Source of the DNA: Chryseobacterium sp. IHB B 17019
GTDB lineage: Bacteria > Bacteroidota > Bacteroidia > Flavobacteriales > Weeksellaceae
Length of the DNA: 64,000 nt
Assembly: GCF_001456155.1 (NCBI RefSeq)
Contig: NZ_CP013293.1
Coordinates: 3,410,001-3,474,000 of the forward strand
Reading direction: 5' to 3'
Made by a program: the position numbers and the translations under genes. The notes beneath the pieces were generated by a model. The model was given only the letters and a program-made list of their open reading frames with translations. It was not told the DNA's origin and did not search any database. Positions 1 to 7,874 of the stretch are shown piece after piece. Every line of letters begins with the position of its first letter. The first letter of the stretch is position 1.

Positions 1-1
1 G

Positions 2-2197
2 CTATCATCACAGACCTATCAGCTTACCGGGAATCCCGTAAATACTACAGGTTGGGATCTTGTTTCAAGCGCCGTAGTAAGCGGAGATTTTGTGCAACTT
101 ACCCAAGATATAGGAAACCAATATGGTGCGGTAAAGCTGGCAACTCCTATTAATCTTAAATATTGTGATAAATGGAAAGTGGAATTCGATTTCAGAATAG
201 ACGGAAACGGAACTACACAATATGGCAGAGGTGACGGATTTACTTTTTGGTACCTTGCCAATCCGCCAACAGGATTTGTTTCCGGAGGTGGATTAGGAAT
301 TCCGGCAAACGCAAACGGACTTATGGTGGGCTTTGACATTTTCAACAACAGCACAGAAGGTCAGATGAGTAAGATCCATGTTCTATACGGAACCAATAAT
401 ACAACAGGAAATAATATTGAATACAATACAACTCCTGGAAGTACATTCCACTCTCCGGATCTTAATCCAACGCAGCCATTCGTAGGTGCAACCTACAAGC
501 ACGTGGAAATAAACGGAGAAACAGATCTTGCAAACCCAACGAACTGGATCATCAAAATCCGACTGGACGGAGTCTTGATTGTAGACCAATCTTTTGCCCC
601 TTCAGGAGGAGCAATCGGGATGACTACAGGCTATTTCGGATTCTCTGCGGCAACTGGAGGCGCGAGTGCAAGGCATTCCATAAAAAATGCTAAAGTATAT
701 ATCGACAAGGTTCCTATCTTAACAAATACGGTTACTCCTTTCGTTTGTGTAAATCCTTCGACAGGAAACGGAACGGTGGATCTTACATCTTTCCAGAATC
801 AATTCGTTGCTAATCCTGGAAGTTATATTTTTACCTATTTCGGCCCGGGAGGAACGCCCATTACAAACCCTTCCAACTATAGTTATTCGGGTGCAGTAAA
901 TATTTCTGTTGTTGTAAAAGATCCCTCCTCCACATTGTGCGATAACGGCGATGGGCAAATTGTCCTGAATCCGACACCTTTCTCCGCCAGCGATGTAACA
1001 TTGACCGGGTGTAATAACAATAATGCAGGAGGTGCAATATTTGACCTTACGACCGCAGCTGTTTCAACTGTTCCGGGCGTTACAAAACAGTTCTACAACA
1101 CAATGTACGACCTGAACAACAATCTTAACCAGATTACAAATCCTACAGCTTACCTTTCACCGGCAGCCACATTGTACTGTAAGGTGACAACTCCGCAGGG
1201 ATGTGTTGATGTAGCAGAAATCACATTAGCATTATATCCGGTGGTAAACGTACAGGAAGCTACTTTAAGATCATGTGCAATTGAAACCAATCCTTCAATG
1301 GCTTCATTCGATCTTACTCTGGCAGCTGTAACTACACAAACAGCTACTAAAAAATATTACCCTTCTTTAACTGATGCAGAAAACGGAACCAATGAAATTC
1401 TGAATCCTACAGCATACATTTCTCCAAATGGGGTAATTTATATTAAAGTAACTAATGCAAATGGATGTTACGGAATCGCTAAAGTTAATTTAATTGTAAT
1501 CGCTCCGGTTTACTCAAATGTTTTGGAAGATAAAATCATTTGTATGGAAGACACTACAACTCTGGACGCGGGTCCCGGATTCACAGGTTATCAATGGAGT
1601 ACCGGTGCAACTACGCAGACCATAACTAATGTAGGCGTAGGAACTTATTGGGTAAAACTAAAAACCGGACAATGTGTGGCAACCCAGACTGTAAAAGTTT
1701 ATCCTTCCGAGCAGCCAGTGATCACAAGTATTGATATTTCTAATTCCACAGTTACCGTGTTTGCAACGGGAGGAACTGCTCCTTACAAATATTCAATGGA
1801 CGGGATCAACTGGCAGGATTCCAACGAATTCAAAAACGTTGCGAGAGGTGATGCAAAAATATATGTAAAAGATGCCTATGATTGTGATCCTATCGTTATT
1901 ACAATCGTAGTTCCGAACCTTATTAATGTAATCACTCCAAACGGCGACGGAATTAATGACGCTATTGATTATTCGGCTTTGGCGGGCAAGCAAGGTCTCG
2001 TACTGAATGTATTCGACAGGTACGGAGCAAAAATTTTCCAAGCCGATAAATCAAACAAATACAGATGGGACGGAACTGTAGGGGGAAGGAAAGTTCCTAC
2101 CGGAAGCTACTGGTATTCTGTTTCATGGAACGAAAATGACAAGAAGAATACACTAATCAAATACTCAGGTTGGATTCTTGTAAAAAACAGAGATTAA
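2..2197 (+). CDS. Secreted lectin-like protein with type IX (type B) sorting tail, 5' end cut by the window edge
   Basis: The frame is open from the first bases: reading from position 2 gives LSSQTYQLTGNPVNTTGW, which matches the mature N-terminus of the next gene, so only about 20 signal-peptide residues lie outside the window. The GTG at 92 is therefore not the start. The first ~210 residues resemble an L-type (legume) lectin beta-sandwich, with DGFTFWYLANPP and GYFGFSAATGG. Ig-like repeat modules of about 90 residues follow, then a C-terminal gliding-motility-associated domain (NVITPNGDGINDA, FDRYGAKIF, GSYWYSV) that directs export by the type IX system. It carries one more repeat module than its paralogue. 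The inferred role is glycan binding at the cell surface; the ligand is unknown. Confidence 0.88.
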   Translation, partial: LSSQTYQLTGNPVNTTGWDLVSSAVVSGDFVQLTQDIGNQYGAVKLATPINLKYCDKWKVEFDFRIDGNGTTQYGRGDGFTFWYLANPPTGFVSGGGLGIPANANGLMVGFDIFNNSTEGQMSKIHVLYGTNNTTGNNIEYNTTPGSTFHSPDLNPTQPFVGATYKHVEINGETDLANPTNWIIKIRLDGVLIVDQSFAPSGGAIGMTTGYFGFSAATGGASARHSIKNAKVYIDKVPILTNTVTPFVCVNPSTGNGTVDLTSFQNQFVANPGSYIFTYFGPGGTPITNPSNYSYSGAVNISVVVKDPSSTLCDNGDGQIVLNPTPFSASDVTLTGCNNNNAGGAIFDLTTAAVSTVPGVTKQFYNTMYDLNNNLNQITNPTAYLSPAATLYCKVTTPQGCVDVAEITLALYPVVNVQEATLRSCAIETNPSMASFDLTLAAVTTQTATKKYYPSLTDAENGTNEILNPTAYISPNGVIYIKVTNANGCYGIAKVNLIVIAPVYSNVLEDKIICMEDTTTLDAGPGFTGYQWSTGATTQTITNVGVGTYWVKLKTGQCVATQTVKVYPSEQPVITSIDISNSTVTVFATGGTAPYKYSMDGINWQDSNEFKNVARGDAKIYVKDAYDCDPIVITIVVPNLINVITPNGDGINDAIDYSALAGKQGLVLNVFDRYGAKIFQADKSNKYRWDGTVGGRKVPTGSYWYSVSWNENDKKNTLIKYSGWILVKNRD

Positions 2198-2218
2198 TTT
2201 TAAAAATATTTCAACATA

Positions 2219-2253
2219 AAAAAATCACTTCAAGCATTTTGAAGTGATTTTTT
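2219..2253 (+). terminator. Intrinsic terminator after the first lectin gene
   Basis: A perfect 13-bp hairpin (AAAATCACTTCAA pairing with TTGAAGTGATTTT, 5-nt loop) is followed by T residues, 20 bases after the stop codon. Confidence 0.85.
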
Positions 2254-2443
2254 ATTAAAAATTAATAGAATTAATTCGATAGCATTAAAATCAAGAATCT
2301 AAATCCATACCACACCATTAAACATTTAGGCTAATAAATATATCAACATTATAAAATCAATAGATAAATCCTAAAAATAATTAAACAAAAATCATCGTAA
2401 ATTAATTATATTTACAAAATCTTAAACTAATAAACTTTAACGT

Positions 2444-4441
2444 ATGGAAAAAAAACTACCCCTTTTATTTTTCATCTTTTTATTCTGCTTCTCTCAACAA
2501 CTCTCATCACAAACTTATCAGCTAATTGGAAACCCCGTAAACACCACTGGATGGACAATGGTGGGACCCACAGTGGTAAGTACTGATTTTGTACAGCTCA
2601 CCCCTGATGTCAATGACAATTCGGGATCAATCCGATTGAATGAGCCTATCAACTTGAAATATTGTGATAAGTGGAGAATAGAATTCGATTTCAGAATGGA
2701 TTCGAGCCAGACCTATAATGGTGACGGTATTGCATTCTGGTACCTGGCAAATCCGCCAGTCGCAAGCGTATTGGGCTCCGGAATCGGGGTTTCCCAAAAT
2801 GCAGTTGGTTTTATTGTAGGTTTTGACACTTATAATAATGCCACAGGAAGCTCAGGAATGAGCAAAGTACACGTCGCTTATGGGCAGGTGCAAAACACCA
2901 CCGATACCAACAACGTGGAATTCTTCAATATTCCCGGAAGTTCTTTTCACTCGCCGGATCTCAACGCAACATTACCGTTTCAGGGAACAACCTACAAGCA
3001 TGTTGAAGTAACTGCCGAGGTAGACCCTGCCGCTCCTGCCAACTGGATTGTAAAAATCACATTAAATGGAACGGTGATTTGCAACCAATCTTTTGCACCT
3101 TCCGGCGCTGCAGCAGCAATGACGGTGGGATATTTCGGATTTTCTGCTTCTACGGGAGGTGCGAGATCAAGACATTCTATCAAAAACGTGAAAGTTTACG
3201 TTGATAAAATCCCTCTTCTGGAAAGTGCAATTACAAAATCTATCTGTCCGGATCTGGCGGGTATGGCAACGGTTGATTTGACGACTTTCAACTCTCAGCT
3301 TACCGCTACACCTAACAATTATAATTTTACCTATTATATTACAGGAAGCGCAACCCCGATTGCCAATCCTACCAATTTCCAATATAACGCAGACACCAAC
3401 ATTTCTGTCGTTATCAAAGATCCTGCAACGGTATTATGCGACAACAATGATGCGACAATTACGCTGAAAGTCGCCCCGACAGTTACCGCAACAGATGCTA
3501 CTTTGCGCTCTTGTTTTATTGAAACCAAACCTTCAACTGGTCTCTTCAATCTTACCACAGCGGCAGTAATAGGAACATCCACAGGAATCATCAAAACATA
3601 TTACCCTTCATTAACGGATGCCGAAAACGGAACCAATGAAATTGTAAATCCTACCAATTATATTGCTCCAACAGGAGTGGTTTACATAAAAGTAACCAAT
3701 TCTTTCGGCTGCTATGACATCGCAAAAGTGAATCTGGTTGTAATGGCACCTGTTTCCTCCAATATTCTTGAAGATAAAATTATCTGTATTGAAGACAAAA
3801 CAACGCTGGATGCAGGTCCCGGGTTTACAAGCTACGAATGGAGCACCGGCGCAACTACCCAGGCCATAAATGATGTGGGAGTAGGAACGTATTGGGTAAA
3901 ATTAAAAACCGGAGAATGTATAACCACGCAATATGTAAAAGTATATGCTTCAGAACAGCCGGTGATATCAAGTATTGATATTTCAAATAACACGGTATCC
4001 GTTTATGCAGTAGGAGGAACTGCACCTTATCAATATTCAATGGACGGGATCAACTGGCAGGATTCCAATGAATTCAAAAACGTTCCGAGAGGTGACAGCA
4101 AGATCTATGTAAAAGATGCTTATGACTGTGAGCCGATCGACATCAGTATTGTTGTGCCGAACCTTATCAATGTGATCACGCCAAACGGTGACGGAATCAA
4201 CGACGCTATTGATTATTCAGCTTTGGCAGGCAAGCAAAACCTTGTATTTAATGTATTTGACAGATACGGAGCTCAGATCCACCACGCTGACAAATCAAAT
4301 AAATACAGATGGGACGGAACCGTGGGAGGTAGAAAAATTTCTACAGGAAGCTACTGGTACTCCGTTTCATGGAATGAAAACGATAAGAAAAACACACCGT
4401 TCAGATATTCAGGATGGGTGTTGGTAAAAAATAGAGATTAA
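2444..4441 (+). CDS. Secreted lectin-like protein with type IX (type B) sorting tail, second tandem copy
   Basis: 665 residues. A signal peptide (MEKKLPLLFFIFLFCF, cleavage near SSQTY) is followed by an L-type lectin-like domain to about residue 260 (GDGIAFWYLANPP, GYFGFSASTGG), Ig-like modules, and the C-terminal sorting domain over the last ~95 residues (NVITPNGDGINDA, WDGTVGGRK, GWVLVKNRD). It is a close paralogue of the gene before it, near-identical in the tail, but lacks one ~90-residue repeat module. The gene has its own upstream gap and its own terminator, so it is probably a separate transcription unit. It is likely displayed on or released from the outer membrane. Carbohydrate binding is inferred from the fold pattern only. 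Confidence 0.9.
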   Translation: MEKKLPLLFFIFLFCFSQQLSSQTYQLIGNPVNTTGWTMVGPTVVSTDFVQLTPDVNDNSGSIRLNEPINLKYCDKWRIEFDFRMDSSQTYNGDGIAFWYLANPPVASVLGSGIGVSQNAVGFIVGFDTYNNATGSSGMSKVHVAYGQVQNTTDTNNVEFFNIPGSSFHSPDLNATLPFQGTTYKHVEVTAEVDPAAPANWIVKITLNGTVICNQSFAPSGAAAAMTVGYFGFSASTGGARSRHSIKNVKVYVDKIPLLESAITKSICPDLAGMATVDLTTFNSQLTATPNNYNFTYYITGSATPIANPTNFQYNADTNISVVIKDPATVLCDNNDATITLKVAPTVTATDATLRSCFIETKPSTGLFNLTTAAVIGTSTGIIKTYYPSLTDAENGTNEIVNPTNYIAPTGVVYIKVTNSFGCYDIAKVNLVVMAPVSSNILEDKIICIEDKTTLDAGPGFTSYEWSTGATTQAINDVGVGTYWVKLKTGECITTQYVKVYASEQPVISSIDISNNTVSVYAVGGTAPYQYSMDGINWQDSNEFKNVPRGDSKIYVKDAYDCEPIDISIVVPNLINVITPNGDGINDAIDYSALAGKQNLVFNVFDRYGAQIHHADKSNKYRWDGTVGGRKISTGSYWYSVSWNENDKKNTPFRYSGWVLVKNRD

Positions 4442-4462
4442 TAAAAAACATCATTCTATAAC

Positions 4463-4502
4463 AGAGGCCGCTTCAATTTTTTTTGAGCGGCCTTCTTTTT
4501 TT
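4463..4502 (+). terminator. Intrinsic terminator after the second lectin gene
   Basis: The GC-rich arms AGGCCGCT and AGCGGCCT enclose an AT-rich loop and are followed by a run of T. Confidence 0.88.
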
Positions 4503-4558
4503 GCCTAATTTAGAATGAGATATTTATTTTTAAACTAATTTAATTCGTATTCAATTCT

Positions 4559-4566
4559 TAAATTTG
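4559..4566 (+). promoter_or_regulatory. -7 promoter box (TAAATTTG) of the nitroreductase gene
   Basis: This is a perfect match to the Bacteroidota -7 consensus TANNTTTG. It ends only 4 bases before the ATG at 4571, so the transcript should have almost no leader. No clear TTG lies at the -33 position. Confidence 0.5.
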
Positions 4567-4570
4567 TCCT

Positions 4571-5197
4571 ATGAATTATTTAGAGGCTTTAAGCAAGAGA
4601 TATTCTGTAAAGAAATTTAACAATGAAATCATCCCCCAGGAAAAGTTATTCAACATTCTTGAATCGGGGAAGTTATCAGCGAGCTCTCTTGGACTTCAGC
4701 CTTATAAAATCTTAGTGGTAGAAAGTGAAGAAATGAAAAAAAAGTTGATTCCAGCTTTTTACAACCCTTCACAGATTTCCACATGCTCTCATTTAATTGT
4801 TATTATTTCAAAAAAAACAGTTGAAGAAGGCTATATTAATGGATATTTCAGACATATTTCAGACGTTCGGGAAACGCCAATGGAAAACCTGGAGCTTTTT
4901 AGAAACAGCATCAATCAACATATTAATCAAAAAACTCAGGATGAAATTTTCAATTGGGCAGAAAAGCAATCTTATATAGTTTTGGCTAATTTAATGTATG
5001 CCGCAGCTATCGAAGGCATAGATTCATGTCCTATGGAAGGCTTCCGTCAGGACCTGATGGAAGAAATTCTAGATATAAACCCTGAAGCTGAAAAAGTAAC
5101 CGTTACCCTTGCTCTTGGCTACCGGTCTGAAGAAGATTATTTCCAACACATGAAAAAAGTAAGAAAACCAAACGAAAAATTGTTTAAATTTATTTAG
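4571..5197 (+). CDS. Nitroreductase-family NAD(P)H-dependent oxidoreductase
   Basis: 208 residues, the usual length of NfsB-type flavin enzymes. The N-terminus MNYLEALSKRYSVKKF holds the family's FMN phosphate-binding Arg/Ser motif, and the C-terminal part has VTLALGYRSEED, close to the family's 'GYR' end. Such FMN enzymes reduce nitro compounds, quinones or other acceptors with NAD(P)H in the cytoplasm; the natural substrate cannot be told from sequence. It lies 23 bases before nadB on the same strand and may be co-transcribed with it, although no functional link to NAD synthesis is known. The start is fixed by the ATG lying just after a promoter box. Confidence 0.85.
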   Translation: MNYLEALSKRYSVKKFNNEIIPQEKLFNILESGKLSASSLGLQPYKILVVESEEMKKKLIPAFYNPSQISTCSHLIVIISKKTVEEGYINGYFRHISDVRETPMENLELFRNSINQHINQKTQDEIFNWAEKQSYIVLANLMYAAAIEGIDSCPMEGFRQDLMEEILDINPEAEKVTVTLALGYRSEEDYFQHMKKVRKPNEKLFKFI

Positions 5198-5220
5198 ACG
5201 ATCTACCTAAAGCAAGCATA

Positions 5221-6792
5221 ATGATAAAAGCGGATGTATTAGTAATCGGTTCCGGGATTTCGGGACTTTCCTACGCCATTAAGGTTTCTGAACAGCTTCC
5301 TGATGCCAAAATAATCATCGTAACAAAATCTGACGAAGACGAAAGCAACACCAAATACGCCCAGGGCGGCCTTGCGGTAGTTACAGATTCTAAAAATGAT
5401 AATTTCGACAAGCACATTGAAGATACCATGCGTGCCGGAGACGGCGAAAACAAGCGCGATGTGGTGGAAATGGTAGTAAAGGAAGCTCCTGCAAGATTCA
5501 ATGAAATTGTAGAATGGGGCGCGAATTTTGACATGAAAAATGGCGAATTTGCCTTAGGAAGAGAAGGCGGACATACCGAAAACAGGATTGTTCATCACAA
5601 AGATATCACAGGTTTTGAGATCGAAAGAGCCTTACTCGAAACAGCCAAAAGCAGCCCAAATATTGAAATCCTCGACCATCATTATGTAATCGATATCATC
5701 ACCCAACACCACGTTCCCGGAAAGGAGCTAAATGAAGGTGATATTCACTGTTACGGAGCCTATATTCTGGATGAAAAAGGCAAAAAAATTAAAAAAATTA
5801 CTTCAAAAATAACCCTAGTGGCAACCGGCGGCGCAGGTCACGTTTATAAAAACACGACCAATCCCACAATTGCAACAGGTGACGGGATCGCTTTTGTGGC
5901 AAGAGCAAAAGGACAGGTTTCCAACATGCAGTATTACCAGTTTCACCCCACTGCTTTGTACAGTAAAATGGACGGAATGTTATTTTTAATTTCGGAGGCC
6001 GTTCGTGGTGACGGAGCCAAATTAAGAACAAAAAAAGGCGAAAAATTCATGCATAAATATGATGAGCGTGAAGAATTAGCCTCAAGAGACATCGTTGCCA
6101 GAGCGATTGACGCTGAAATGAAGGTCACCGGTGACGAATTTGTAGGTTTGGACTGCCGTAAAATGGATCATAAAAAGTTCCTTGAACATTTCCCGAATAT
6201 TTATAAAAAATGTAAAGATGAAGGAATTGATCCTTTTAAACAATTGATTCCCGTGGTTCCGGCCTGTCATTATCTGATGGGCGGCATTGAAGTCGACAGA
6301 GACGGCCAGTCTTCCATCAGAAACCTTTTCGCAGTGGGAGAATGTACAAATTCGGGGCTTCATGGAGCTAACAGACTCGCTTCCAATTCATTACTTGAAG
6401 GATTGGTTTACGGACACAATGCAGCGATGAAAACAGTTGATCTTTTAAATGAGAATAATTTTAATTTTGAGGATTTAAAAGCTGTTCCCGAGTGGGATGA
6501 AGAAGGCATGAAAATCATGGATGAAATGGTGATTATATCTTATTTAAGAAAACAATTGCAGGAAATGATGAGCGACCTTGTGGGAATCGTGAGGAGCAAC
6601 CGTCGTCTGAATATGGCATTACAAAAACATCAGGAAATTGCGGCCGCAGTGGATGAAATCTATCACTACTCTATTCTTTCGCCACAATTATCGGAATTAA
6701 GAAACTTAACAACCGTTGCCCACCTCATCATTACCCAATCTATGGAAATGACAGAGAATAAAGGGGCATTTTACAATAAAGATTTAGCTTAA
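5221..6792 (+). CDS. nadB: L-aspartate oxidase
   Basis: 523 residues, normal for NadB. The N-terminal FAD-binding fold shows DVLVIGSGISGLSYAI. Further family signatures are the stretch around GGLAVV, QFHPTALY, the acid/base segment SEAVRGDGAKLR and GLHGANRLASNSLLEGLVYG near the FAD adenine site. It oxidises L-aspartate to iminoaspartate, the first step of de novo NAD synthesis. nadC follows 11 bases downstream, so the two form an operon. The quinolinate synthase gene nadA, which would act between them, is not in this window. The succinate dehydrogenase flavoprotein is related, but the length and the nadC neighbour favour NadB. Confidence 0.96.
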   Translation: MIKADVLVIGSGISGLSYAIKVSEQLPDAKIIIVTKSDEDESNTKYAQGGLAVVTDSKNDNFDKHIEDTMRAGDGENKRDVVEMVVKEAPARFNEIVEWGANFDMKNGEFALGREGGHTENRIVHHKDITGFEIERALLETAKSSPNIEILDHHYVIDIITQHHVPGKELNEGDIHCYGAYILDEKGKKIKKITSKITLVATGGAGHVYKNTTNPTIATGDGIAFVARAKGQVSNMQYYQFHPTALYSKMDGMLFLISEAVRGDGAKLRTKKGEKFMHKYDEREELASRDIVARAIDAEMKVTGDEFVGLDCRKMDHKKFLEHFPNIYKKCKDEGIDPFKQLIPVVPACHYLMGGIEVDRDGQSSIRNLFAVGECTNSGLHGANRLASNSLLEGLVYGHNAAMKTVDLLNENNFNFEDLKAVPEWDEEGMKIMDEMVIISYLRKQLQEMMSDLVGIVRSNRRLNMALQKHQEIAAAVDEIYHYSILSPQLSELRNLTTVAHLIITQSMEMTENKGAFYNKDLA

Positions 6793-6803
6793 AAGCATAC
6801 AAA

Positions 6804-7664
6804 ATGAAAAGACCAGCTTACGTTACAGATAAAGTTTTAAAACAATTCATCAAAAATGCTTTAGAGGAAGACATTCAAGATGGCGATCACTCTACCCTTT
6901 CCACTATTCCGAAAGATCTTGAGCAGAGCGCAAAACTCCTGGTAAAGCAAAACTGCATCCTGGCTGGTGTGGAATTGGCTGAAATTATTTTTAAAACTTT
7001 TGATAAAAACTTAAAAGTTGAAACTTTCGTAAAAGACGGAGATGCCGTAAAGGTTGGCGATGTTGCATTTATCGTAACCGGAAGCGCAAGATCTATTCTT
7101 TCTACCGAAAGACTTGTATTGAACTGTATGCAGAGAATGAGCGGAATCGCCACCCTTACCCATGACTGGGACTCAAGATTGGTAGGAACTAAAACTAAAC
7201 TTTTAGATACAAGAAAAACTACCCCAAATTTTAGGGTTTGTGAAAAGTGGGCTGTTGCGATCGGTGGCGGAACCAACCATAGATACGGATTGTATGATAT
7301 GATCATGCTGAAAGATAATCACATCGATTACAACGGAAGTATCACAAATGCTGTGAAAATGGCTAAAGATTATATCAAAAAAAATAAAAAGAAATTAAAA
7401 ATAGAGGTTGAAACCAGAAATCTTGATGAAGTCCAAGAAGCCATTAATGCAAAGGTTGACAGAATCATGCTTGACAATATGGATGTACCAACCATGAAAC
7501 GTGCGGTAAAAATGATCAACGGGGTTTGTGAGTCCGAAGCTTCCGGCGGAATTACCCGTGAACAGTTGAAAGAAATCGCTTCCACGGGCGTTACTTATAT
7601 CTCTGCAGGAGCCCTGACTCATTCTGCAGAAAATATGGATTTGAGTCTCAAAGCCGTGAAATAG
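6804..7664 (+). CDS. nadC: Nicotinate-nucleotide pyrophosphorylase (carboxylating)
   Basis: 286 residues, typical of quinolinate phosphoribosyltransferase. Recognisable segments are EEDIQDGDHST near the N-terminus, LNCMQRMSGIATLT, LDTRKTTPNFR, the catalytic/phosphate-binding stretch GGGTNHRYGLYDMIMLKDNH, and VDRIMLDNMD in the C-terminal barrel. It converts quinolinate and PRPP to nicotinate mononucleotide, CO2 and pyrophosphate. It is the second gene of a nadB-nadC operon. No terminator hairpin is obvious downstream. Confidence 0.97.
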   Translation: MKRPAYVTDKVLKQFIKNALEEDIQDGDHSTLSTIPKDLEQSAKLLVKQNCILAGVELAEIIFKTFDKNLKVETFVKDGDAVKVGDVAFIVTGSARSILSTERLVLNCMQRMSGIATLTHDWDSRLVGTKTKLLDTRKTTPNFRVCEKWAVAIGGGTNHRYGLYDMIMLKDNHIDYNGSITNAVKMAKDYIKKNKKKLKIEVETRNLDEVQEAINAKVDRIMLDNMDVPTMKRAVKMINGVCESEASGGITREQLKEIASTGVTYISAGALTHSAENMDLSLKAVK

Positions 7665-7874
7665 CGTTGAATTATTAATAAAAATGACCTCAATTTGTTA
7701 AAAATTCAGTAATATGATTTTTTTCATGTAAAATTTCAACTATTATTCAATACATTGTAAATCAAATCATTAAATCTTATTAAGATTGATTAAAAATTAA
7801 CATAAAGTTAATATTAGTTAAAATTTATTTCCCGAATTTTGCAGAAAATTTAAATCTAACTATTACTAACGATT

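Noticed and set aside
92..2197. First gene read as starting at GTG 92
   Set aside because: The frame is open back to base 2 and matches the paralogue's mature N-terminus, so the gene is cut by the window edge, not short.
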